Part shown: positions 22,426 through 33,548 of the stretch, piece by piece
Layout of the letters: each line of letters starts with the position of its first letter
Position numbering within the stretch: position 1 is the first letter of the stretch
Assembly (NCBI GenBank): GCA_030272585.1
Contig: BSYQ01000002.1
Span: forward strand, 5,332,001-5,396,000
DNA length: 64,000 nt
Reading direction: 5' to 3'
DNA from: Bryopsis sp. KO-2023
Lineage: Eukaryota > Chlorophyta > Ulvophyceae > Bryopsidales > Bryopsidaceae
Notes under the pieces: model-generated
What the model saw: the letters and a program-made list of their open reading frames with translations, nothing else
Told to the model about the DNA's origin: nothing
Database searches by the model: none
Made by a program: the position numbers and the translations under genes

Positions 22426-23364
22426 TCGAAGCTCACAGCATCGATTGGCGGTTGATACAAGGTTCTTTCTAACTAGACCCAAACAGCTTGTGTTGCTTCC
22501 ATGCAATCCGATCGTCGGCGATGTTTCCACATGAATGCATGAACGGTTAAGACCTCTGCCGAAAGAAGTTTTGTCACTCAGTGGTGCAGAAACGATGTCG
22601 TGCAGGTAAGCTTAAAATTCATTGCTGCTGTGTGATATTTCGTCGGAAGGGGCAACAGGGAAAATCTTTCTTTGGTCGTCAGGTTAGATATATTGCAATT
22701 TTCTTAGCAATATTGCTAAGAAAATTGGCCCCCGTCATCCTGTGCCGCCGCCACTTGTGCATCGCCATAAAAAAACAAACATAGAATCTACAGAAACACT
22801 GTATTAGCGCCGTCGCAAACTTTTCCTCTCGAAAGTGAGGAGGTGCTTAAGAAACAAGGCATCCACTGAGCAAAACTCATCTCTTTCAGGAATGGATTCA
22901 TGAGTCCAAAAACGAAAGTAACAGTTAACCCGGCCTAGAGATGAGAATGAAAGGAAGGTGCCGACGACATGTACTGAACCGAACTCCCGCCCCTATCCCT
23001 CCCCCCCCAAAAAAATCCTTTCTTTGTCTCCTGTTGGTGGGAAAATTGCGCTCAACTGGTTAAAATCACCCCAAAGAAAACTAAAATTGCCAACACTGGT
23101 TAAAACAAAGATCAAAAATTATCACAGAAAACGTTGCTCAAAACTGCGTTACAAAGATATCATCCCTGTATTTATCCAGAATATAACGGGAGGAGGGTGG
23201 TTTCGCAGTGTAATCAGTGATTACTAATATCCGTGCAAAACCCCTGCCAGTTTTTGCTATATCAAAAACGCCACCAGACCTCCTCGAAAGTAAGGACTTC
23301 CCCCGCCACAGCGTTGACGAGAGAAGGACCTGAGGGGTTTTCTGTCTTTCGCGGGGGGAAAACG
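22426..23364. other. No gene seen
   Basis: Short overlapping frames only. A small inverted pair (AATTTTCTTAGCAATATTGCTAAGAAAATT-like palindrome) lies at about 22696-22726. Confidence 0.4.
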
Positions 23365-26261
23365 ATGAGTGGAACGGAGGTGGACAATGTCGAGGAAGCG
23401 GTGCAGGTCCCGTTGCTGGGTCAAAGTGGGGATGCTGCTTCTCCAGACTCCAAACTCCGGAATTGGGGGTGAGTTTTCGGGGAGATGCCAAGTAGGGATA
23501 TCTTTTTTCGAACCAGCGTTGCCGGGTGGTGTCATGAAGAGTCGAGGGGCTGCTCCTTCTGCTTCTGGGTGGTTTTTCCTCTCATAATGGAAAAACTCGA
23601 TCATTGATCAGGCCCTAGGAACCAGTGTGTGATTTGTGTTGATTTGTGTTGATTTGGCTCCTCCTCCCTCCTAATGAAAAAACATTTCAAGAAAAAAGGG
23701 CTATTCATAGATTATTTATTATGATAGCAGTAATAATATTGAATAGCAGTGAACAAATCGATGGGCGAATCTGAGGGAAAGTCTTAATGCAGTTTTTGGA
23801 TTTTGTTTTTTTCTCAGGGCTCGGACAAAAAAGACGGTGCTGCAACATTTCTTGCCTTTGGGTGAGAGTTCAGGAAACAAAAACATTTGCCCTAGTTTGT
23901 TTGCACAAGTGCTTAACACTTTGGCCTGGCATATTTTTTAAATATTCTTAAAATTTGATCATTAGTGACCGAAAAATGGTCTAAAAATGGTCTGAAAATT
24001 CGGTCACTAATGCGGGTATATTTTTGTTGCGAATTTTTTTTTTAATAATTCACATTGACAACCGAATAAAATGCAGCCCAGCACTTTGAGAGAAAAAAAA
24101 GCCCGATTTCCTCCAGAGGCTGATGGTCAAATTTCACTCCCTTTCTTTCCGTGTTTCTACTGTGCGAGTCTGACTGGCATGATCAACAAACATTCTCGAA
24201 AGACGGTTTGAACTGATGCTCCTATTGGTCCCAGGGGTGTCTAATTAGACACAATGATAATAATGATTATTTTAATAAGTATGAGCATCATTGGAGACTG
24301 GTGTTAAAAAAACTAAGAAATAAAAGAATCGGTTGATTGATAGATGGATTGATACATAGACAAGCAAATTAAGAAAAAAAATGTAAGGAAACAAATGAAA
24401 ACTAATAATGATTGAATGAAAATTTTGAAAAAAAAAAAACAGCTCCACCAGAGCTGGAAACCCACCGAGAATCATTCTTTGAAAAGTACTTCTCAACATA
24501 TGAGTTGAAAACAAGCATTTTTTTGCGCGTATTTTGTTTATTCTTGAACAAAAACAAGACAAAACAAAACAAACTCTGAAAAGTTGGATTGTTCTCTGAC
24601 CTGACTTTCTTTTTTGGGTGCTATCATGCAGGATTTTTTGTTGCTTTGGTTTGGGCAATGCTGTGGCCATATCCAGGAGAAGCAATTTCTGAATGGCAGG
24701 TGATATGCAGGAGAGTTTTTTTTACTTCTTTTTTTTTCTGAGAGGAAGGGGGAGGCAAGAAGGATGCATATCCTGACCACATACATCTGTCCATCATTTT
24801 TCCACCATAACAGTAACTCAAGTGGTCCTAAAAAAAATTGAATAACTAGCTAGAAAATATATACGTACTTGTTTTATATATTTATACTGTGGAATTTTAA
24901 GGTACCTAATGAAGTTGAGAAAGAAACGTTTCTGGATTCATTGTTCAAAAAAAAAGCACAAAAAAAAACAATATTCAGCTTACCCTTTTTAAAAGGATTA
25001 CGCCAAGCAAACCACTCCTCAGTAGTTTCGTTGTTTTTTTGGGGGGGCCTGGTCAAGAATTTTTCTGTGTCCCTGCCTGCCCCCCTCACCCCCCCCCCCC
25101 AAAAAAAAAAACTTAAACTGGGCTGATTTGACTAAAAAAATTTAACTTCAAGTCGACATTTTGAACTTGTCAGTAGATGAATCAGTCGAGATGGAACTGT
25201 TGCAAAATCACATAGACTACTGGTCTCGTCCGTGGCCTATTAAAACGCTAACTGCGTTTTTCCACCCCTTTTTTTCCCAGGTGGGTGACTATGGACTCAT
25301 TCAAACCATAAACGTGTGCACGATCTTTATCATCTCCGGGCTGACGCTCAAAACCACCGACATCATGGCAGCCCTCAAAGCTTACGTCGGGTTCCTGTAC
25401 GGCGCCATCACCATCCTCATCATAACCCCGTGCTTAGGCTTCGCCTTGGTCAAAATCCCTTTCAGCACCCCTGAGTTTGCCACCGGGCTGGCCATTTTCG
25501 CCGCCGTCCCCACCACGCTCACATCGGGGGTCACACTCGTGGTGCAAGCTTACGGCAACGGAGCGCTCGCCTTGATGCTGACGGTTTGCACCAACATGCT
25601 GGGCATCCTCACCACCCCTTTCGCAATCTCCGTCGTGGTTGGCGGCGGCAGCAGCATCGACATCGACGCCACCCGCTTGGTGGTGAAATTGGTTTGCACC
25701 ATACTCATCCCTCTGTTAATCGGAAAGGGGGTGCGGGAAACCCACGTGACTGTGCAGCGATTCGTCATGAGGTACAAAACGCTCCTCAGTCTGACCAGCA
25801 ACGGGTCGCTCGTTTGCATCGTGTGGCAAACGCTCAGTCGTTCACAAGAGGGCATTATGAAACAGAGCGTGGTGAACATTCAGGAAGCCCTCGCGGGTGC
25901 GATCGGGATGCATCTCGTGTTTTTGGCATTCAATTTTGTAGGGGTGGGCATCCTGCGGTTGAGCGACAGGGAGCGGAAAGCTGTACTCATCATGGCGAGT
26001 CAGAAAACACTGCCGGTTACGGTGACTGTTATTTCGTTTTTGAAGGAGAGCGAGGTGGGGGATTTGGGGTTGATCACGATTCCTTGCGTGATTGCACATA
26101 TCTCTCAGCTGTTCATCGATGCTTACATCGTGGGGATATGGATTGCGAAATATGAGGCCCGGGAAATCGCGCCGCCCCTGTCTGATAATGATGATGATGG
26201 GGGCAAGCACCCCAAAAATCGAATTGAGTGGCGTCAAAAGGGCGCCGTTCTATTTTCATAA
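23365..26261 (+). CDS. SLC10A7-like (SBF/BASS-type) membrane transporter
   Basis: The main exon, 25281-26261, encodes 326 residues resembling the SLC10A7/RCH1 branch of the bile acid:sodium symporter fold, with about nine membrane segments. Key parts are SGLTLKTTDI, GLAIFAAVPTTLTSGVTLVV in the core, and ASQKTLPVTVTVISFL near the end. Upstream, 24632-24699 gives FFVALVWAMLWPYPGEAISE and joins the main exon in frame, supplying the first helix. A likely first exon, 23365-23468, starts MSGTEVDNVEEAVQVPLLGQ and ends KLRNW. It precedes the helix as expected, but its phase is off by one from the next exon, so either a G is miscounted in the GGGGG run or a small exon is missed. SLC10A7 relatives act in calcium homeostasis and Golgi glycosylation; the substrate is uncertain. 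Confidence 0.85.
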
Positions 26262-29200
26262 TCATGTTTTTTTTTTCCTTTCCATCGATAATTCGATCAA
26301 GTTAACATGCATAGATTTAAGTTTTTTTCAGGGTGGATTGCTTCGATTTTCCATCAGTTTTTTTACCCCTATTTCCACACTAACTTTTTTTTTGGGGGGG
26401 GGAGCCTTCAGATCCAGGAGGGAAATTGGTTTTGTTTTCGGGGAAAATCAGGGAAAATTAGCACAACAACAGAGTGAAAGTTTCGTGAGGATCCCACTGT
26501 AATCCAATATGAAATTACATCCACATGTCTTTTGACTTTTCCAATGATCAATGATCGAATAATCAGAAGGCTTGATCTCTTTGCATAAAAGTTGCAAATC
26601 GCATAGATTCTAGAGTCATTCAAAAACAATTCTGGTAAGAAACAATACCAACACCACCACAAATGCTGAGGATCATCCACAGCATTTAGGGGCAATCTGG
26701 CTACTGGAGTGACTGTGTTTGAAGAGGATTGAGGGGGGGGGGCTGGATGGATGAATGGATAGCTGAAGCAAGGGCTGCTCACATGAAAAGGTCTATCCCT
26801 AGCTATTGATGCTTATTATTCCTTGAGAATTTTTACCAAGAATTCTATTGCTCTTAAAAAGTAAAAGGGAGGGAAAAGATGCAGAAATCAGATCCCACCA
26901 GCCCATCAAACTCGAGACACACAGTTGCTGTAGAAGAACTGAAACAAAACACCCAGCCGCCGGCGGGGTTTTTGTTTTTCTTTTCGATTTTACCATTTTA
27001 CCTTTTTTGGGGGGATTTTCATGCAAGTTGGGGGAAAAAAACTGCTGTTGTTTTCGGTGCCCTTGTGTGTGTGCGTGTTTTGGTGGACCCTGGATGTTCC
27101 TGGTTCTGTTAGAAGTTGCACCAACCCACTTACTTTTCTAACAAAAAAAGCGAAAAACCCCACAGCCAACCCATCCACCCATTCCTCAGGATCAGTCAGA
27201 CTGTGGGTGCAGCTCCAACCAGAGACCACCCAATCACTACCCATCTACTTCTCTGATCAGCTTGGAAAAGCTGGTTTTGGCTGCACCCAACGGTCAGTCT
27301 GACTGACGTCCCTGACGTCCCTTTCGAGGGGCATTCCACATCCACTTTGGCCACCCTGCAGGGTCAGCTGACCAGCCACGTGTGCTGACATCCCATAAAC
27401 ACGCATGCCAGCCAGCCAACCAAAGCTTACACTTTCGTTCCCGAAAATTCACTTGCTACCACCATAAATAAATCAACTTGGCCTGATTCACCACCGAGAA
27501 AGAGCTACCAGAAGCAAATCCACGTCCCTGAAGAGGCTCTTCCTTCTCTTTGGGGTGCCACGTCTTTTGACGCTGGGATCTTAGCCCCGCAAGAAAACTA
27601 ACAATCCTGCTTGAAAGAGGAAGAAAAAAAACAGGCAGGGCTCCCTCAGACTTGAAATCTTGAAACGCTGAGAACAAGCGCAAGCGCGAGGCTAGCTCTT
27701 ACTGGCCCATCGGTGACACAACAGTTAAATTTGGTTTTCCAGGTCGACGATTTTGGGTCCACTCTGCTAGTTTTTCTGTTCACCCTTTGGGATTCCTGGA
27801 GACCGTCTTCCGACATTTTTCACACCTCTGATGTCGTTTTCTGGAAGGTACGTGGTCTTAGTTGCACTCCAGAGCGTTTTTTGTGTGTGCTGCAGTCGTC
27901 CCAGTGGAATTTTTGCAGAATAAATCCCTCTCAACGAAGCGATTTTCTGACTGAAGTCTCTGAAGTGGTCTGAAGTCCTCTGGTAAAACTGCAATGCGTG
28001 GTGGTGTGGACTGTCCCCAGGTCAGTGTTTCGAGTTCCCTGCACTCTTCTTCTGCTTTTTGGAACACCCCTCGTTTCTGTCTCTCACTTTGATCTTGCAG
28101 ACGACCGTTAAAAAAACTTGTTCCGGGAAAAAAAAAAAAAAAAAGGTTCCGGGAAAAAAAAAAAAAAAAAAACTTTTTCACACTAGTGGAAGGCCGGAAC
28201 AAGTTTGGTTTTCAAAGGTGGGAATTAAGACATGCAGGAGCTCCCTGTTCGGAAAAGAAAAGCACAATGCAGTACATGTTTAAGGAGGAAAAGATTTTGT
28301 GTCAATTTTTCTACTGTTTTGCAATCAAGGAAGCATTGAAACAAAAAAAATATATGTATGGATATAACTGGATAGGACTAATAGAAATCTCATTGTTAAA
28401 AAATATTGTAGAAGCACAAGATAGATGATCTTTCAACACGCTACTGTCGTCGACACCTTTTTTGCTTTTTCTTTTTCGGCAGGTCTTGTTTGGCCCCGTT
28501 CTTTTGCAAGGGGTACAGAAGTGGAACAGGTCGATTTTTGTTCTGATTGATATTTGGAAAACATTCTTTGTGTCACAATAACAGGGATCTTTTCTTCTCG
28601 TCCCTGTTTTGCCAATGAGATCAGGGATGCAGGGAATTCTCCTCAGATTTTCATATGTATGAGATTAGATCCCAGTTATTTTCCTTCTTTTTGGTTTTTA
28701 AGACAATGTGATGCAATGCAATGCCTACACACTTGTTTTATATGGAATTCAAACCAGCAGAAAATAGGGGTTCACTGCTGTGTCTTTTTGGTCCATATCT
28801 TGGAAATTTTCTTTTCAAGATCTCAAAGAAAAACACCTCCTGCCACATTCACACCTTTCGACACTACTACAATGCTGAATGCTGTGACGTCAGCATTTGG
28901 CTGGACCTCCGGAAGAATGAAAAAAAAAAAAGATCCGAGATATATATATATAATCCTTTGTTCCAGCAGCCCTGGATTAGAAGTCGAAAAAAATCAAACA
29001 ATTTCCGTTATATTTCTGGTTTGCACATGCAAAACAAAATGCACCATCCAATAACGCAGCATGTTTTTCCCTGAAAACATTGGGTTGGGAAAAACCCAAA
29101 GATAAATATAATATGATCCAGAAAATGTCCCATTTCCTTACACGTCCTGTCAGATATACATATTCATACTTCCCGTTTCTTGAATTACTGCCCCCAAACC

Positions 29201-29381
29201 TGTTGCTGGTGCTCCTTTTTCTGACAAGCACCCCTGAGCATTCCAGCAGCTGGAATTCCAGGTGCTGGGAAGTTGGAATCTGGTGAAGTGGAGCTTTTCC
29301 CCATGTCGACTCCTGTACAAAACAAATTCACAATCTTCTTGCTGGTCGAACGAACTTGATGGAGGAGCGATGCCTGCATAG
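26262..29381. other. Gene-poor spacer with homopolymers
   Basis: No supported gene. It holds several runs of G and T, and two poly-A runs separated by GGTTCCGGG at about 28128-28171. Short frames on both strands are not convincing. Confidence 0.4.
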
Positions 29382-29763
29382 AACTGCCGACCTGTTGAAC
29401 CTTTTGTTGTCGCGATCGGCAGGGCGTCACCTTTGGCTTCGAGTTTGACGGCGACTTCTTGATTTGCGAGTGTCGTCGAAAGCGCTTTCCAGTCGAAACA
29501 CTGCCACGACCATTGTGTCCACCGAGCAGTTCTGTTCCTCGAGCCTCACCACCACAACTCGATCACGACAACCATCCTAGGCGTGGTCGCTCCACGAGAA
29601 AATGCTTTTTGAGAGTCGTTCGGGGATACGTCGGCTCGCTGTTGACGCAATACCACATTGAAAGTTGCGAAAAGTTGCGAGCTGCAGCGGCTGTCCTGGT
29701 CCGACCCTTGAACAGATCCCAACACGATCACTGATCACCACCTAGATCCCAAAGCACTGTGAT

Positions 29764-30669
29764 CAGGGTTTTTTTTAGTGGCGTTTAGCCGCCAATGTGG
29801 CGGAAAAAAACAAAATTGGGCCAAATGTGGCGGAATATATATTAAAAAACAAGGTGTGAAACGCCACTATTTCAGACAATCGTGGAGCCAATATGCCACT
29901 CAGTGGCCGTCGAAAAACACGAGGAATCGCTGAAATCGCCATTGTGGCCAGTAAAAAATATAGGAAATAAAGTCGAATCGCCAGATACCCTTCAAAGGTG
30001 ATCGATAACACCTGCGCACAGGATTGCATCAGAAGTTATGGGCTTCTGCGATTTGGTTTGGTTTGGTTTGGTGCGTCAGAACTCCCTGTTTCGCAGTGTG
30101 ACGCGCTGCATGTTGTACCACATGACACTTAGTAATACAGCCCGCCAGAAGTGGGCTGCGCTGCTGGTGGTGGCTATCACTATCGTTTGTAAGGATATTG
30201 TTCTGATGAATTAGCAGCACTAAGAGCATCTCCACCGCGGAGCTCATCCTTATCTCAACTCGCGCACTTGTGAGCGAATCTCCAACCAACCAAAAAATAC
30301 ATGCGCAACAGCCCACGATTCGTGCGAGAGAATCGCGACTATCGTCGCAAATACATAGCAAATTTACGTGATTTTCGAGCGGATGTAGTGAGGCGCGCCT
30401 CATTTGCCCCCCCGAAATGGGGCTCTTGAGGAGATTTTCTAGATGGAATGTTTCGGGGATACGTGTCCAAAAACTGTTTTTTTAAGACTATATAGAATAC
30501 TATTGCATAAAAAGTAAAAAAAAGCCAGGAGACCAAGCATAACGCCACATTGGCTTGAAAAAAAAAATTCAAAGAGCCCCTTAACGCCACAACGTGGCGG
30601 AAAAAAAAATAAAAAAGAGTAGAAAAAAGCCAAGTGGCTTGAAGCTCCGAGTGCTTAGGAAAATCACTG
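29764..30669. mobile_element. hAT-type element, GTGGCGGAAA-rich
   Basis: The element is 906 bp and flanked by a perfect 8-bp duplication ACTGTGAT (29756-29763 and 30670-30677). Its ends begin CAGGGTTTTTTTTA on the left and CAGTGATTTTCCTA read inward from the right, an imperfect inverted repeat. Near both ends GTGGCGGAAAAAAA and its complement recur. The centre (about 30000-30440) is different and may hold another insertion; it includes TAAGAGCATCTCCACC, a kind of sequence seen at the ends of some small plant elements. Copies B and C of module V lack the whole element. No transposase is visible. Confidence 0.85.
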
Positions 30670-31434
30670 ACTGTGATCCAAACAGAAAATTGTTTCGCGG
30701 CTGGCGGCTCCACAGTCCGTCACAGCCGCCAGCGTGGCGAGCTCCCAGCCACTCATTCCACCGACGTGTCAGTTGCAGAACTGACATTTGCTTTTGACGC
30801 CTCAACCGAGTTTTGGTGCGAACCCTCAAACCGACCCATTCAACTTCGTATACAGGTTAGCTCGAGTCACCGTGCATTTGAGGATGGCCGGGCCTACCAA
30901 TGATGATGCATGGGTGACTAAGAGCGGGACCCCTCAGATCAAGTTGGAGAGGGGGGCAGGGAGAGGGTGGGGACCCAGCCACAATTTTTTTTTGTTTTTG
31001 TTTCTTTTTTCAACTTTTTTGACGGTTACTACTTGGTAGCTGTTGCGATGTTTTTGACCTTGGTTGGTCGTCGCTTAGACTTTGGTGGTGCAAGTTTCTC
31101 CCTTTTCGTTTTCGAGGTGTGCCTGTTGTTTTTGTTTCGCTTGTGTGCGCAAGGAACGGACTTCGGAGCTTTTTTTCGACCACCCATTCACACTCTGCTC
31201 TATTCCCCGCTGGGTGCTAAGGCTCCACAACGCGTGTTCTGTCGACAATCATGTTTTTCTGTGTTATACCACTGCCAGTGGATTCTGGTGGCTGCTTCTG
31301 CAGGGGTTTCTCCAAATTTTGAACAAAAAGGGGCTTGGTTGAGAAATCAAGCAAAATTTGGATTGAGGCGTTCGGAGGCAGCTGGAGCCGACGAGCAAGT
31401 AAACGATGACTTTGTGAAAGTTTGTTTGAGTGCT

Positions 31435-31582
31435 TAAACGTAGCCGGGGGGGGGGGGGGGCAAAAAAAGTGGTAGTCGAGAAAGGAAAAAGAATTTCTAT
31501 CCCAGAAACGCACTTTCCAACAGGCGTTTTGATAGAACTGTTTTTTGGCCACCCCAAGATTGTGACCCTGGCTGCTCGACCG
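31435..31582 (+). mobile_element. Small insertion shared by V copies A and D (copy A)
   Basis: This is the counterpart of 52391-52565. It is present in copies A and D of module V but absent from B and C. The target duplication has eroded here, and a long G run replaces part of the 5' end. Confidence 0.65.
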
Positions 31583-33548
31583 ACCTAGGAGGTGGTGTTT
31601 TAGTCAAAAAGCAAATCCCATGCTTTCCTGGATGGAGATGCATCTCATTGACTGTGTGTTCCTGTGAAAGTCCAGGAGAAAAAAAAACTTTGGATGCCTT
31701 TGGATGGATGGAAGAAGTATTCTTGTGTAAGAAAACAATAGACTGGAGCGGAAACTATATTATTTACAATGCTTGTGAATTCAGGGATAGCCGGCATTGT
31801 GTTCCATAAAGTGGAGAGAGGGAACTAGTCGAATTTGAGAATCAGAGCTTTATGAAAGAAGGTGAGCTGTTGAAATTATTGACTGAGGAGAGTTCAGGGA
31901 AAAAATCCAAGCCAATCGAATCGATCGAGGAAAAAACAAACAATACTGTCGCTGGGAAGAGATATGGATTTGTTTGGAGCACACAGAGGTAAGGCATTGC
32001 CCCCCCCCCCCCCCCAACTGATATGTGAATAATGAGAAGAAAACTATCCCAAACTTGGGACTGATTCGAGTATGTGATATGTGATGCTGTTTTGGGGAAA
32101 AAGTGTTGCAATTCATGTAAAAATTAAATCTGATTTCTCACAGATAATTTAAAAGATACAACGATTCGTGAACGTGCCCATATGTGGTAAAAAAGCAGCC
32201 AGTATTGTAAAGCAAAAGCTTTGGGTGCGTGGCTTATTATACTGTGACAGCTGTTGCAGGCAACCTGGATGTAGAGTCTGGACCTGTCAAAGTAAAAAAA
32301 TATTCTTTGAAAGGAATCCAATGTTTTTGTATTAGGGTGTTTCGTTCTTCCTTCCCGATTACTGAACAGGGGACGAAACTCAAAAGGAGCTCTACGAGAA
32401 TATATATAGTAACCTCTGCGAGATTCGGGGGTTAATATTGTCACATCGCTTACGTCAAAGGCCAAAGGCATACCATGGACTTCTTGCAAGTAAAGTTCAA
32501 TGACCTACAACACTTTCTGGAGCACAGTTACCCGCCCCCCTTATATATGGGGGCTGATGGCCTCTTTTTGTTGTATTTGATTGACCCGCCCCCCTTTTTG
32601 ATTCTCGATTGTTCTATGGATCATTGTTGGGGAAAACCGACTGATTGCCTTTTTTTTCCTTTTTTTTCTTGCTTGCTCACTCACACGTTCTCATTTTTTT
32701 GTTCCCCCCGCCTCCCTTCTCTTGTTTTGTCTCTTTGTATTTCTCTATTTCAAGATGAGTAAGAATAGATCGGCCATCAGCAGCGGATCAACAAAATGAC
32801 AGCATGCAGAAAATCGAACAGATCACACGAGGTAACATGCTGAGTTTGGATTCATTCACCCCCCCCCCCCTTCAAAAAAAAAGGTAGATTGCAAAATAGC
32901 TGGAAATGTGCCAATGCTCTTTCCATTTTTTTTTGGGGGGGGGAGGGGGGTGGCTACATATTCCATCCACTCCAAGAAGTAGACACCACGCTCAGTAGCG
33001 ATCGAATCCAATTTTCAGTTTTTTCCAGTTTTTTTTTGGTCTCACTTTCAGCCACGCCAAGAACAAAAAGCAGCAAAAGTCCTCAAAAAGCCACCATCAA
33101 AAGAAGAAAAACCCCTTTTGGGGGGGTTTCTTCTTCCTGCTTTTTTTTCTTCTTATGTAGCATCGACAAGACATTGTTCATGAGCAACCAACTTTCCTTT
33201 TCCACCCCCACCCCCCCTCTTCCTTCCAAGGAAGTAAAACTGTTCAATAAAAGAGAGTACCCAGTGACTGTCGGCAGAGTGGCAGCGGTTTCGTCTGCAG
33301 CAGGTTCATCCTTGGTGAGCAACTTTCCAGATGTGCTTTGCGCCGCGGATTTTTGATATTGTCGGTTTGTTGGCCCTATCTCATTACTCAGGGACTTGTT
33401 ACACAACCGCCGCCTGCACCGTTGTACCTGCCACAACGACCGACTGCCGTTGTAATGTCTTTGGTATTCACAAACGTGTCTTGGCGTTCCACTCCAGAGA
33501 ACGGCAAACTACAGTCCCGAACCCGTGGAAAAAACCTTGTCAGCAAAA

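Larger units (their letters stand above)
29382..33422 (+). repeat. Module V, copy A (longest)
   Basis: This segment recurs in part as copy B (37555-39073, inverted), copy C (41927-43650) and copy D (51953-54612). It is interrupted by the hAT-type element at 29764-30669. Matching stretches include GGATACGTCGGCTCGCTGTT, the 'GACGGTTACTACTTGG' start of copy D, and GAACAAAAAGGGGCTTGG. A TATA-like stretch near 32400 and ATGGACTTCTTGCAAGTAAA at 32474 are shared with copy D, so a promoter and first exon may be part of the module. Runs of C or G differ in length among the copies. Its coding content is unresolved. Confidence 0.8.

Noticed and set aside
30339-30713. Membrane-protein-like minus frame in the 29764-30669 element
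   Set aside because: Its hydrophobicity comes from poly-T runs and it crosses the element border.
32475-32762. 95-residue frame starting MDFLQVKFND in V copy A
   Set aside because: In copy D the frame shifts after eleven codons, so only the first codons up to a possible donor (CAA/GTAAAG) are shared.
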